A stretch of 64,000 bases of DNA from Solea solea (taxonomy: Eukaryota; Chordata; Actinopteri; Pleuronectiformes; Soleidae), in the NCBI RefSeq assembly GCF_958295425.1, contig NC_081153.1:6483028-6547027 (forward strand). Reading direction: 5' to 3'. Within the stretch, counting starts at the first letter, position 1. Each line of letters opens with the position of its first letter. The notes beneath the pieces are model-generated. The model was not told the origin of the DNA, did not search any database, and saw nothing but the letters and a program-made list of their open reading frames with translations. The position numbers and the translations under genes are program-made. This document shows, piece by piece, positions 1-12,479 of this stretch.

Positions 1-351
1 GTAATCATGTTATGAGGTTGTGTCATAAATTTGAAAAACTGTCAAAAATGAGGGAAGTGTTCAAAGAAACATCTTAATCTTTCACTGGAAATACATTTTA
101 ATTATTAACGTGTTCTTTTTATAATACTAATAAAAAAGAGATGGATTTTCTGAATGATTTGAGGGGAAAATATCTTTTTGAAGTTTTGAATTTGCATATT
201 CCAATTGTGATTTGATCCATGATTCAGTTCAGTGTTAACGATGAACTTTTAAATTTCAGCCTTTGCAATTCGCTCAGCCTTAGATTATGAATTGTGACTT
301 TGAAATCCTTGAAAGTTTATAGCCCTTAAAGGGTCTTTGGAAATCGCCCTG

Positions 352-790
352 AATAGACATAGGTCATTGAAAGTGCTTGAATTTGGTGCAAGAAAGACAT
401 GAAGCTGACATTTAGGTAAATGTCTCCCTCGTTGCCCTGCATTGCTTGATGTACGTAGACTATAGGCCTACAAGGAACAAACGCCAAGTCATAATTACTA
501 GCGGTGTTGCGGACACTGTCTACTGTCTCTCACGTGAGATTCCAGGCAGAACAATGAGCAAATGACGTGACGCCTGGGAAACCAAAAGAAAATGACGAAG
601 ACTGACTTTGTCCAACATCCCAAGGACAATCACTTGCTGCAAATCAATAAAAGTGGACGCCATGGGGGAAGCGGCTCTTACAAGTGGCCCTCCCTCTCTT
701 AAGCAGGGAGGGCCACTTGTAACTTGTTTATTTTTGGTCCTGGAAAGTACTTGAAAAGTTCTTGAATTAGATGTCAACCAAGTTGGGGGA
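352..790 (+). repeat. Unclassified interspersed repeat, copy 1 of 3
   Basis: Shared blocks with the copies at 5995 and 34640 include tcattgaaagtgcttgaatt, gtgcaagaaaga, gaacaaacg(c/-)c-agtcata, aatgagcaaatgacgtgacg, cccaaggacaatcacttg, and a final cttgaattagatgtcaacca. The copy is interrupted by an 18-bp-arm palindrome (678-722) absent from the others. No transposase is encoded. Confidence 0.8.
678..722. repeat. Perfect 18-bp inverted repeat with 9-nt loop
   Basis: The arms at 678-695 (ttacaagtggccctccct) and 705-722 (agggagggccacttgtaa) are exact complements around ctcttaagc. It replaces the segment that in the sister copies reads ttcccatcttaagctgtgtc, so it arose within the repeat. Confidence 0.9.
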
Positions 791-1991
791 ATCACTATCT
801 TACCACATGTTTTAACGGACTAGTCCTGATTCCAGCATATCTGCAAGAGAAGAATAGGTCGTTTCTATGTCCACGATGGTACGTGAGGACCCCAATGTAA
901 ACAAAGTGGTCAAAGTCTATGTGAGCTAGATTTAAAAAAAAAAGCCTGGCTATGGACATGACAGTCCGAGCTTGTGAGGAGATGAAAACAGGAAGAATGA
1001 GGGTTAGTTATTGTTCAGTGGGCTCTCATTGTGTCTAATTAAATGGGAAAGTCACTTCCTGCATGGAGATAAAGCGCTTTGTATGATTTGCAGCTCCACG
1101 GCAGCGACTAAACGGATCTTCGAGTGAAACAGTCCTGTCAAGTCTGAATATATGACGTCTTTAAATATTAATAATATGGACAATCCAGCATTGCAATATG
1201 GCAGTTTGCAGAAATATGGGACAGCTGCCAAAACCTGGGACGCTACGTCTTCTTTATTGAGTCTCACCCTGCCAGACGCTTGGTCACTTCCTTAAAGCTG
1301 CACAGCCTCAGTATTGAAAAGAGTCTTTGTGTTCTGAACATGGTGTTGGGGACATCAGATCACCGTGCAAGGGTTACATCATGGAGGATTCTTTTTGTTC
1401 CCAAACTTCAAACGACTCCCTCCAGAGCTACACAGGACATATATATACACACACTGACTATTAATCTGAGCCTCGGCTATTGGATTCTTTTCCTTGACGT
1501 GTTTTCACACTTAAACAACTGTATGGATCCTTATGTGTAATTAAGTCAAGTTATATTTGTGTACTCGGGTTTGCTCCATTGGAAGGAATGACAGGCAAAT
1601 GTTACGTATAATTACAACTGGAGTTGAAGCGAATCCATGTTTTGTCAACTCATGCATGGTGAGGAAATAAATCTTGTAGCACTGGAGTTAATAAGAGCGC
1701 ATAGGCTACAGATGGAGACGTGTGCCATCTTACAGTTTGCAGTTATTGAGATTCAAATGGCGTTTGGAGTCGACGCTCGCAGGAGCGACGCATTAATTGA
1801 AAAAAAGAATAAATAGAGCGTCAAAAGTCATTTCTTTACATGCAGGGGAATTGGAGCCTAAAGCGAGAGCTGGTAATTTGTGTGTTCAAGGCTCAATCCA
1901 ATTTCACCCCTTGCCACTGCCACTTAGCCCTACCCCGCCATTTAGCGTCTTCTTGTGTAGGAGTATTGTGTCCATGGCTAAGGGCTAACCC

Positions 1992-2165
1992 ATTCATCCT
2001 CTGTGGCCTCCACATGTGGGTCGCAGGTGCCAATCCCAGCTGACTTAGGGCGAAAGGCGGGGTAAACTCCATGCAATAAAGACCCTTGTTCTGACTGGGT
2101 CACGAACGCTGCTCTGCTTGCTGCAAAGGCAACATTGCTAACCACTACACCAACCGTGTGGCCCA
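1992..2165 (-). mobile_element. SINE with tRNA-like head and 13-bp target-site duplication
   Basis: On the minus strand the element begins gggccacacggttggtgtag and runs tggttagcaatgttgcc, a tRNA-like head with an A-box-like segment. It ends with the common fish tail GGGGTAAAC/GCCTTTCGCCC/GGGATTGGCACC and agaggatgaatg. The identical 13-mer taagggctaaccc lies at 1979-1991 and 2166-2178. Related tails occur at 6773-6880, 47768-47875 and 63050-63190. Confidence 0.85.
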
Positions 2166-3308
2166 TAAGGGCTAACCCCTCAAACTAAATTATTTAGGAG
2201 CACACTTCTGATTGGAGTGATGTGAGATTCCTTCAGAATTATCCGAATACAGAGAAACTAACATTATTGTCGTCAAGCTAACGTTGGTTAGCGTGTTTTG
2301 TAGCTACGCTAACTACAAGAAAACCTGTTTTCTGTCCATTTTACAAACTACAAACATGATTCACAATTCCCAGGCATTGGATATGTTCTGGCATCTCTGC
2401 TCAGCGCGTAAGAAATGCTTATAAGCGGTTTCTTAATGTAGTGTGACACAATTTGCCAAGTACGGTCATTGCAATTGGAACAGCAGCGAATTTCATTCTT
2501 CTTCTGTTTGAATGGTGCCAAGCACTTAAGCCTCATTACAGCCACCTACACAGTGTTGATAAATCAACATGTAAATATAAATCTAAAAGTTAAATATTAA
2601 TAATATACTAACTTTCAGTCAGGTCAGTACTTTTTCATAAAAAAAACACAAACATTTGCTTCCAAACAAAAACTGCGTTTCGTGACACAGACAATTTTTC
2701 GCAAGTACAGAGAAGTATAAGAGTGATATGACAGCAGCTAACCATGCCACCGAGAATAGTGACAATGTAGCTAGTGTGTCCCGTTTTACAGAGCAGTTCC
2801 GATGGGTTAGAGAAGGAGTTGGGTAAAAAGTTGTTAACTTAATCGTTTAAATCCACTTTACATCCTGACAGCCAATTAAAGAATTAAAATAAAGTCTACT
2901 AAACTGCATGGAATGAATAACTGGTTGACCTGTGGGTCACTGCGTGTCCCTTCTGTGGTCTTTCAGAGTGTGACCGGAGGCTGGAAAAGGCGTTTGCCGC
3001 TGAGCCAAAGATTAAAGCAAGCTATAGTCTTAGAAAAATGGCAGGGAGACACAACACTGCTGCAGAAAATGATGTCCAGTGTTTTAGGGCTGAACATTAT
3101 TGATCCAAATGGTAAAAGACAAAATATTGAGCGTTGTCCCAGGTTGTTGCTACAAACATTCCTGGCTAATAGCTGGGGAGATGAATGTGAGCCACAGCAT
3201 TTCACCCAGAATGTCGCAGGAATTTACATCGCTGCCAAACGATGAAGAAATATTCACCTTTTCACTTCAGTGCTCTCCTTTTCGGTCTGCATAATGCTGA
3301 TTAAACAC

Positions 3309-3371
3309 ATTCCCAGTGGTGAAAAACCCATTTAAATCCTAAGTTTAAATGGGTTTTTGACCAGTGGGAAT
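3309..3371. repeat. 28-bp-arm hairpin with 7-nt loop, unassigned
   Basis: The arm at 3309-3336 (attcccagtggtgaaaaacc, then catttaaa) pairs with 3344-3371 around tcctaag, with two mismatches. The flanks do not pair further and no target duplication is seen. It has the size of a pre-miRNA-like stem or a very small foldback element. Nothing else supports transcription. Confidence 0.85.
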
Positions 3372-5399
3372 AAGGTGTGACTGACCCTCGCTTTGAAGTA
3401 TGTTCCAGTCAGATGTAATTGCAGATGTATCCGTCGGCTCCACTGACTGATTTTGATCTGATAAACTGTGCCTGGAGTTTCTCCACCAAGGCCGTCCTCT
3501 CTTATGTATGTCCATCCGGAGAGACAGTGAGCGTGCTCTGAGCGTGTCTCTTCAGCTGCGGACTCGTATACACTGCGAGAATATTAATAGAACCCCAGCG
3601 GAGACACGGATATGGAGCACCTTGCCAGCAGTGTATTAAATTGACAATCAATAGGTTCAAGTTGCACATCAGTCCCAGTCTTCCCGTATCACAGGGAAAC
3701 TGAAATGAGATCCAAACACAGGGTTCATTTTTGAAGATTCATCATAAAGGATAAAGGGCCTGGACAACATGGATGTTTACCTCCAGCAGAGATCAGGAGG
3801 TGGCAGAGAGAAACTGCAGCTCGTGCTCACATATTTCTCGCTTCTGTCACTTCTTTTATTCCCGCAAATACCCGGTTGTATTTCTTTCCACTCTCCCCCC
3901 GCAGCTTCACAGCAGAGTGATGAGCCAGGTTTTTACATGTTCAGCATCATCATCCTTCAATGAAGTATCTCACCGCTCTCGCCCTAATGAAACTCACGTT
4001 CGTAACATTAACCACATGGGTAATTTAGCTTTTGGCAATGACAAATCACCTCGTGGAGAGAGTAAAAACATCCACGCCCTGTGTTAATTTCATTCTCTCC
4101 ATCTTCTTTGTAATGGGACCATATTTTTTTGTCATCAACAGCAAGGCGTTCAATGCAAATTAGGTGAACGGGTCCTCACGGAGAAAAACCTCACGTTTTC
4201 AGTATCAATCTGCTGAATCTTTGCTCCGTATAGAAATTGCAAAGATGCTCTCAGGTCTTTTAAAAGCACAAATTAAATAAAAAAAACAACCTTTAAAATA
4301 AAACTAAAGTATGCAAGTAAATCACTAAATTAACTTTGCATGAACTTATATATGATTTTATTGTAGCCTGTCCACATCTCAATGAATCCTAGGAACTCTA
4401 ATAATTCTCTACACCCCGAGTGATGTAACCTTGATTTTCCTTTTGACCTTGTCGGCCTAATGTAGCCTGAGGGTTGTTTTGTGTCCAGGTCACTGCAGGA
4501 ATATTTTTCTCAGAAACCCAGAACTCCACACTTCGTATGCTGCGATCACAGAGACGCGCCTTTTCTCTCCTCCTCGCATGCAAAGCCAAAACTCTGCCAG
4601 TAACACAGGGAAGAGCTCAAAGGGCGAAAAGAGGCATTACATCAGATAATGTTAGGAAAACTCCAGGGAAATCCTGCCAGCAGCTATTTTCATATTGATG
4701 TAATGCACTGTAAAATGTTCTGGCATCTTAACCCCGGAAAGCCCACACTCACTGCAAAAAAGAAGAAGAAAACAGATAAAAAAAATAAAAAGCATGTGGG
4801 GCCAGCAGTGCACTCTTCACGGTAGTATATGCAGATGAGTGGTAAAGCAGCCAATTAGGAGACAATACTCCCTGAAGGTGTTTACTTTCTTACGGGTTCA
4901 AGAGGTGTTTGTTTTTTATCCGAAATTTCCAACTCTAATGTTAAAAATAAACTTTCCAGCTCAATACATACAGCCTGAAAGCCCATCAGACCTTCTGACA
5001 TAATTACTGCATAGTCCAGCAGAGGGCGCTCTGAGCACAGCTTGGCCTGAGACACATAGAGATATAGATACTTGTTTGGTTTTGGGGTCGAGGGAAGGTT
5101 TTTCCACCGGTTATTTCGGTGCAAACGTGAAATCCCCGATAAATGAGAAAAGTTTCCACCTGTGGTGATAAAGGAGCGAGTGATGTTATCAGCGTGATTA
5201 TTTCATACACAGTAGGCAGAAATAGACACTTTGGTTTGCCAGTGTGGACAGATGTGTTTGTTTAAAATAGATATCTGTTTCCTTTCGACACGCATGAGAT
5301 GAAAGAGTGAAAAAATGTGCACTTGGTGTGTGCAGAGAGACAGATGCCGGTGGGGAATTTGAATGTTTCATGAAATGACTGTGGTCGGTTGCAGCGCTG

Positions 5400-5405
<6 letters not shown>

Positions 5406-5446
<41 letters not shown>
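5406..5446. repeat. (TA)n microsatellite
   Basis: About twenty TA units with no interruption. Confidence 0.98.
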
Positions 5447-5451
<5 letters not shown>

Positions 5452-5994
5452 AAACAGGCCCCGATCAAGGTAAAGGGATTGAGGAGAACAAAAACACTTA
5501 CATTGAATTTGCAAAAGTTGCGTTCGGCACAATGCAGTGGATCGGTGAGGCATGAAAGAAAGAGCTCCACTATTTAAATCACTGTTAGAAACGTGGTATT
5601 TAAAAGCCAGGTACAAAGGCAGTGTTTCCAAAAGGCTTAGGTCATTTGTTCAGTGCAGTGTGTTCAAGAAAGTTCAGACTCTGGGGAGATTTGAAAATTA
5701 TTCATCCAGAAGATGGTTTTTATGAAGCGCAGCAGGCGTTTTACCGAGGTAGACGGAGGAGAATTAAAGTTGTTGACACAGTGTGTGTGTGTGAGTGTTC
5801 CTCTGTAATTTTTGTCCTTTGAATTGACATTTATAAACACGGGTGTTGAAAGCAGATAGAAAAAAACAGGCAAATCTTAAGTGCACCAATTTTGTCAGAG
5901 CCTCCTTCAATTATTTACTTGGCCTTGTAGTGAAGACTTAACCAAACCTGACTGAAATACCATGGTTGGAAACTACCAAATTGTTACTTTTAAT

Positions 5995-6475
5995 GGTAGC
6001 TTGGGGTCATGGGTCATTGAAAGTGACTTTGTGCAAGAAAGAAGTTAAGGTGATATTTCTGTGAATCTCCTGTTTGTTACGACGCCACCTACTATCTCAT
6101 GCCCTGCGTTGGCGTACGTAGGCTAAGCCTACGGCGAACAAACCTCGGGTCATAATCACTATGACGGTGTTGTGGACGCGAGATCAATGAGCGAAAATAG
6201 TTAAGCAAGAGAGCGCAAATGACGATGCGATGCCTGAGAAATGAAAATTCCAAGATCTCTGTCTCACTACAAAGAGAAAACTACAAAGACTGACTTTGCC
6301 CAAGACCCCAAGGACAATCACCTGTCCAGACGTAGAGCGTGCTGCAAATCCAATACAAGTGGACGCCATCATGGGCGAAGCGGCTCTTCCCATCTTAAGC
6401 TGTGTCAGCACATTTGGTCCTTGAATTTGAGGGAATTGGTCCTGGAAAATGCTTGAAAAGTGGTAACCCTGGATG
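5995..6475 (+). repeat. Unclassified interspersed repeat, copy 2 of 3
   Basis: Shares tcatgggtcattgaaagtga, then cgtaggctaagcctacggcg, ccaaggacaatcacctgtcc, agagcgtgctgcaaatccaa, and gtccttgaatttgagggaat with copies 1 and 3. This is the fullest copy. The ORFs across it are not protein-like. Confidence 0.8.
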
Positions 6476-6772
6476 AAAAAAAAAGTCTCTACCAACTTTT
6501 GTTTACCTGAAGGCAAAAGACGAATTGCCACCAATGGAGGGCTCCTCTACTCACTCCTCCCCCTCCAATCCATCTTTAGTTGAACCTCACAGAGGAGAAA
6601 GGTTCTAAACACACAGCTGTCTGCTGTTTCCTCCTTGTTATTCATTGGTTAATGAATCGCACTCTTGCAATCATTGTGTTTCGGAGTCTGGAGAAAAATC
6701 CAGAATGTTGCTCCATCAAAGAGTCCAGCTCAGGATGCTGGTTTTACATTTTGCCTCCATTGTATTTGACTG

Positions 6773-6880
6773 GAACTGTCCAGGGTGTACCCCGCCTATC
6801 GCCCGATGTAGCTGAGATTGGCACAGCACCCCCCGCGACCCTCTGGCAGAGGATAAAGCGGTAGATGATGACTGACTGAC
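6773..6880 (+). mobile_element. 5'-truncated SINE/LINE tail with 12-bp TSD
   Basis: This is the same 3' tail family as the SINE at 1992 (gtccagggtgtaccccgcct, then gattggcacagcacc and ggataaagcggtagatgatg), with an ACTG-rich end. The 12-mer tgtatttgactg is repeated exactly at 6761-6772 and 6881-6892, which fixes the insertion boundaries. Confidence 0.85.
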
Positions 6881-7619
6881 TGTATTTGACTGTGTTGCAC
6901 TGATAAACAGGTCATTTCATGTTGCGTTCACACGCGCCGTGCGATTGACGTCCTAAACGTTTGACGCCGCCAAGTTATCCTTGGTCACGAAAGTGTGACA
7001 ATTACCATTTCTGAACCATTCATCGTACGGCCGAGGACCATCCTGAAGGAGCCATAATCAAAGATCTAGATCTTAACCCCAAGGTCTAGGATCTCTATTG
7101 TTTTAGGTTGGGTGTCTTTTGACTGGAACAAACCAATATCATACTGGGCTTTATATAAACATACTTTAAAAAGAGACACAACCTTCCACTCCAAAGATCC
7201 TGCGAGTGTTTCTCTCGTCTCACGTCTGTAAATCCAGTTCTTCACTGACGAGTGTGTGCGTGCGTGTGTGTGTGTGTGTGTGTGTGCGTTCCCAGGAAAT
7301 CCTGTTGTATCTGAGTCTGAATGACTGTGGGTCATTTCAGGAGGACATGAGGTTGATGCAGGACGTTAAACAAACACACACATCCGGACAGGATCACGCG
7401 CCACAGTCGGGTGATGAGTTTTGGGAATAAAAGAGGGGGGGGGGGGAGGGGGCAGACGGGAAACAAGCGAGGTGAGGAGACTCATGCAGGGGCAGTTGGT
7501 GCTAATATATGTTTATATTATCCCAGATCCGGTATGTGCCTCTCTGCTGTGCTTCCCTATACAGTTAAACCTCTGATTTATTTTCTGTTTCCTTGGTGAG
7601 GTCCTGACCTCCGCGTTGG

Positions 7620-7649
7620 ATCCGCCGGTGTGCATGCATACCGGCGGAT
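7620..7649. repeat. 30-bp near-perfect GC-rich palindrome
   Basis: atccgccggtgtgca is followed directly by tgcataccggcggat. The two halves are complementary except for one pair, centred on tgca, and there is no loop. The neighbourhood (7590-7850) is CpG-richer than its surroundings. Confidence 0.9.
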
Positions 7650-8750
7650 TTATGGGATGTTTGGAGATTGCAATAGTCTCATCCTTGCTACAGCGCAGAC
7701 GTGACAAAAGCAAAAAGCAGAAACCACCAGCGCAGGTCTAGACTGTGGAACCGCAAACGCAACGGGTTCTGTCGCTGCCGTCCGCGTGGTTCTGGTTCCT
7801 GTCAGGAACTCTGACCGCGGATCAAAGGAAAACACACAAGTGTTCCGAGCTTAATAACGTCTGCGCTCTGACAGGAACCACAGAAAGTGAGCGGATGTGA
7901 AGTGGATCTGGAGAGTCGGCACTTTTTCCTCCCTCAGTCGGCGTCATTATGCGGCTCGGTTTCTCGGAGATTACGCGCTGACAGACGCCGTCGCTCGTGT
8001 GTGTGTGTCATAAAAGTGTAATGATCATGTGTAGCCATTTACTTCCACCGGCTCTATCCTTGCGCACCTGCTATCCTGCACTTTAATTATTGACTTTCTA
8101 CACTTCCCCGAATTACATCTGAGAGTGAGCCAGATACAGATCGCTTAATGACACAGTATTTTTGAAATGGAGAAATAGTGGAAATCATAAGAGATTTGTT
8201 GTCATCACTGAAAAGCCTTCCCACATTACCGCCTGGTGTATTGAGGCAGCTGTCAGTGCAGAAATTGCTATCTTTCCCTCTTTTGTGAAGGATTTCTCTC
8301 TCTTTCTATGTGCGGTGGTTGATTGCTGGCGCTAACAGCCTGATACAAACGGAGAGCGCTCGCTCTTTGCATCTGGAGGAGCCGGCGCCGTGACCTGATG
8401 CTCACCGCTGATGCTGATTGATAAACAGAAACATCCTACATATTTTTTCTGCCCGTTTATCCGTGTGGAGAGATGAGATACGATTCAGAAGCACAATAAA
8501 AACCTGCTGAGATGTGTTTTCATTCCACCCCTGTGCTGTCAAAGTGCATTTGGAGGGATGCTTTCATTCCTCCATGACAGGAATTAAGCTTTTTCAGAGG
8601 AGGATGGCAGATGTCACGAGTTGAACTAGTTGAGTGCGCACCAGGCTTTTTAAAAACTCCTCACTGAGTAAAAAGGTTTGGTTTGATTCAGTTTGGTCGT
8701 TCTGTGTGGACACTCTCCAGTTTGTACAAATTCTTGTGATATTTTTGAGG

Positions 8751-9240
8751 TCCAGAAAACGTGAGGACATCTTTGTGAGGACATTTTGACCTTGTGGGGA
8801 CATCATTTTTATCTGGGCCCCACAACTTTAACGAGACTTTTCAGGGTTAAGGCATAGGGGTAACAAAATATCCATTCATGTGGACAATTCTGAATTGATT
8901 CGCAAATGTCCAAATTCCGATCATTTCAATTATTTTGCCTATTTATTTAACGCAAAATAGACTTCTGAAGTGCAGCACGCCATCAACCGGATGCTTGAGG
9001 GGGACGGCGATGGCGACACTTAACAAACAAAACCAAAACAGGTGAAAGAGGGAGAGTCACACGAGGGACACATTGCACGTAAAAGAACGACTCAGCTTTC
9101 ATTTTGTCTTAAATATGTGAGTTGTGATTTAAGATGTCACTACTATGAAGACCTGGTTTTAAGGTTAGGGTAAAGGGCTAGAAGACGCATTACGTCTACG
9201 ATGTGTCCTCACAACGACATAAAAACGAGTTTGTGTGTGT
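8751..9240 (+). repeat. CA-microsatellite-linked GTTAGGG-type dispersed repeat
   Basis: Two pieces (8751-8870 and 9118-9240) carry the fish motif set: gaggacatttgaccttgtgg, ccacaactttaacgagactt, ttttaaggttagggtaaagg, cattacgtctacgatgtgtc and ending in (GT)n. About 250 bases of unrelated sequence lie between them. Confidence 0.65.
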
Positions 9241-9429
9241 CCGCTGCTTATGATAACTTATAAGATTATTAGGTTTGACTCGTTGCGCCACAAGCCATTG
9301 TGTGATGTCACAGTATATGATGTCATGACGAGTGTCCAACAAGGAAAGCACCATCATTTCACTGCATGGGAACCTTTGGTTGACGCCGAGAGCTGCGATC
9401 ACAGGACTCACACACACACACACACACAC

Positions 9430-9705
9430 ACCAAGGTTTATCCAAAGTGCTTTACAGAATTAAAAGACACCAACATAAAAGGTGTAAAACATAAAATCAC
9501 TTAAAAAAAAAAAAAGAAGTAAAACGGTAAAATAGTGACATACTGGAATAGTAAAATGAAAGAAACCACATAAAAGTGTCAGGGTTGACTAGTTTTATGC
9601 TGAAGTGAAGGCAACAGAGAAGAGGTGGGTCTTTAAAAGTGAAATGGTGAGGGCAGATTTCATTTCCATGGGTAACCCTTTCCAAAGTTTAGGGGTAGCT
9701 ACAGA
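9430..9705 (+). repeat. Interspersed repeat with 'caaagtgctttacagaatta' motif
   Basis: The segment begins caaagtgctttacagaatta and includes gaagaggtgggtctttaaaa and ccctttccaaagtttagggg. It has the same organisation as 11057-11455, a common fish non-coding repeat. Confidence 0.6.
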
Positions 9706-10269
9706 AAAGTAAAAAAAAAAAATTAAATAAATAAAATCACTGGTGTGATGTGGCCTCTCTTCTTTTTTCCCACATTCATTGACTTCCATTCATTTGTACA
9801 GTCTAAACAGAGTGTTACCTTAACCTTAGTCATCATCACTTACTCAGAAAGGAGGTTCTGACTCATTAGGACCCCGGTCATGTCCTAAAGCGGTAACAAA
9901 CACACACCACACACACACAGACTGACGTTAGGAAGCTGGAATTGAACCCAAAACTCCACCTGACAGGACGTCCCCGACTATGTGACGTGCGTTTGTTCCC
10001 CGTAACCAAGGCGACCGCAGAAAAAGGGCAGCTGTAGAGCTAAGTAGCAGCTGTTCATTTGCAGCCACATCTGTCAGCGTTGCCACTCGGTTCATACACG
10101 GAGCGCAGAGTCCACGTCTCAGGAGGAGACGAGGTCTGTGTATGAAAACACCAGCGCGCCGTCTTCACCCTGCAGGCAAAACCTGCTTTCACATGGACTG
10201 TACACAGAGCTCGGCGCCTCAATTTCATTTCCCACAGAACTGTATCTCCCGTTTTATTGTCTCCCCTCC

Positions 10270-10298
10270 CTCCCTCCTCCTCCTCCTCCTCCTCCTCC
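10270..10298. repeat. (CTC)n microsatellite
   Basis: A CCT/CTC trinucleotide run in a C/T-rich stretch; proline-rich frames here are not genes. Confidence 0.95.
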
Positions 10299-11056
10299 CA
10301 CCCAAATGAAACATAGAATTATGTAAAACATCCGTTTACACACTCAGTGCAGAGAAGCCGAGCGACATAACCCAGTCCACCGGTGTGCGTACGGCGACCC
10401 GCCGCCACGCTGAAGCACAACAATCAATAGTTCACAGCTGCAAGGCGCTTGCCAATACGCCGGTACATCCCATAATATCTCCGTGGCTCAGAGAACATCT
10501 GCTGAACACAATCACTCTCGTGTGCAGCGTGTACAGCACATATCAGGTTATCTCCGTTGGCTCACTTTGTTATTTGTTGTTTGAACTTTCTCTCTTTTTT
10601 CTCCTTTTCATTCTTTCTTTATTGAATTGTAATTGTTTCTCTTTATTTCTCTTTATTTCTCGCTCTTTGTGTGTTTAGAATGTTTCTCTGCAGCTTTGCT
10701 TGGACTGAGGAAAGTATGAGAGCAGCCAGGGCCGACCCAAACCTTCATAGGGCCCTGAGCTGAATTTCATTATGGGTCCCCCCCCCTCCCGAGTCACTCA
10801 TAATTGCATTAAATAAAGTGGCGTTATTCACATCCTAGAGGGCAGTAAAATCACAGAAGTGGCCTCGTATTAATTTATACTTTCAGTGAAGCAGAGTGTG
10901 CTCATACTGAACTTGAATTAAACAAGTAAACCAGTTTAACGACTTTGGTTTAGTCATTAGCTCAACACTATTTAGAAATATGAATTATATCTAAAGATAT
11001 TAAGATATCTTTAATATGTTAAAATCTTTTGGGGGGATTTCTCTCGCTGTCAACTC

Positions 11057-11455
11057 AAACTTTATTTATTTAAAACAACAGCATTTGACCAAAGTGCTGT
11101 ACAGAAGGGGGCACGGGTTACATCCAAAAATATGTAAATAGAGAGAGAAGAATTGGGTTTTAAGGGAGGATTTAAAAGTCTTTATGGTCTGTGAAGTTCT
11201 AATACTGTATATAGAGGAGTAGACTGGTCCAGAGTCTGGGGTCCAGCCGTGGCAAAGGCCCCGTCACCTCTAGATTTAAGTCTGGTTTCAGGATCCTCTG
11301 GTCTGGTTTCAGCAGTTGGTCAGAAGAGCCTTAAGGTCTTCAGCTCTTCAGCAGACCATTGAGGGCTTTAAAAACAATAAATAGAAGTTTAAAATCAATA
11401 CGAATTCGGACCAGGAGCCAGTGGAGGGAAGCTAAGACTGATGTGATGGGATGTG
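11057..11455 (+). repeat. Interspersed repeat with 'ccaaagtgctgtacagaagg' motif
   Basis: It contains tcaaactttatttatttaaa, gaccaaagtgctgtacagaa, cagagtctggggtccagccg, aaaggccccgtcacctctag, ttgagggctttaaaaacaat and gagccagtggagggaagcta, in the order common to a widespread teleost repeat. No intact ORF. Confidence 0.7.
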
Positions 11456-12479
11456 AGTACAATCAACACTTTTAGTATAAATTGTTTGACGTCTGTGTTT
11501 AGTATGTGTTGTATATTCATCTTCTAATGGCCTTGACCTTAGTTTAAAAACATAGGACATTATGGAACCCAGTAAAGCGTGTATAAGCACTGAAATGTAC
11601 ATATTTATGGACCAAACAAACTTTCATGTAAATAAAATAAAGTCAATGTCGAGCTGTGGCCTCTGCTTTTTCATATGAAGGAGGTTTTGGTTTAAAAAAA
11701 AACAGGAAATGTCAAGTTTAATACCCACATTCGTTCAGTTATACTTTAACTTTCAGTCGTAAGCCCCGCCTCCAGCTCCATTTGTTTGGCTGCCTGGGCG
11801 GAGTGCGACATTTGATGAGTTCTGTGATTCTACGCCTTGTGTTGGAAACTGAAGCTACATGAATGTTGGTGGTGTTTAGTCTTTCACCCATTCACACACA
11901 GTCAGACACGCACACGTTCACACGCTGACAACACTCTACGGGACGAAAGCAGAAATGTATCCTCAGTGTTCTCACGCTGTCATTGGTCTATTCATTCGCT
12001 CATTACGTCACCGTTGACCCTCTCCTCAGCATCTCATCGTCTCTGCTCCTCCACTGACTCCACATTTTTTAATCTTCCTCCTCCTCCTCGTCATCGTCTC
12101 ACTCTCTCTCTTCCACGTCATTCCATTATTTCCCAGTTCTCCTCATCCGTCACCTGCCACGTTCTCCTCATCCTCTCTCTCATCATCTTCCCTCTTCATT
12201 TGACACTCTTGACTCCTCCGTCGTTCCCTCCGCTGTAGACCTCCACTCTCTCTCTCTCTCTCTCTCATCTGTCTCCCCTTTTCATCTCCTCCTTTCACTC
12301 CCTACAATAAATAAATCACACTTTCCCCCTCAAAGAGAAAAGGACGAAGACAAGGCGATGATGATGATGATGATCGTGCGTGTGCCGCTTAGCATATTAC
12401 TCCTCTATTTTTCCGTCTCATTTCAAACAGGGAGATAACTAACGAGAAAATTTAAGGCTCTCTCATCAAAACAAAGCAC

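Larger units (their letters stand above)
1..5994. other. Non-coding stretch; no gene recognised
   Basis: Apart from the repeat copy at 352-790, the SINE at 1992 and the hairpin at 3309, this is unique-looking AT-rich sequence with short unrelated frames in all six frames. A TA run lies at 5406-5446. Nothing here resembles a signal-peptide exon. Confidence 0.6.

Noticed and set aside
10138..10678. Proline-rich and hydrophobic frames that could be read as a signal peptide
   Set aside because: They derive from CTC repeats and T-rich sequence, with no acceptor or donor of matching phase-1 form supporting a nectin first exon.
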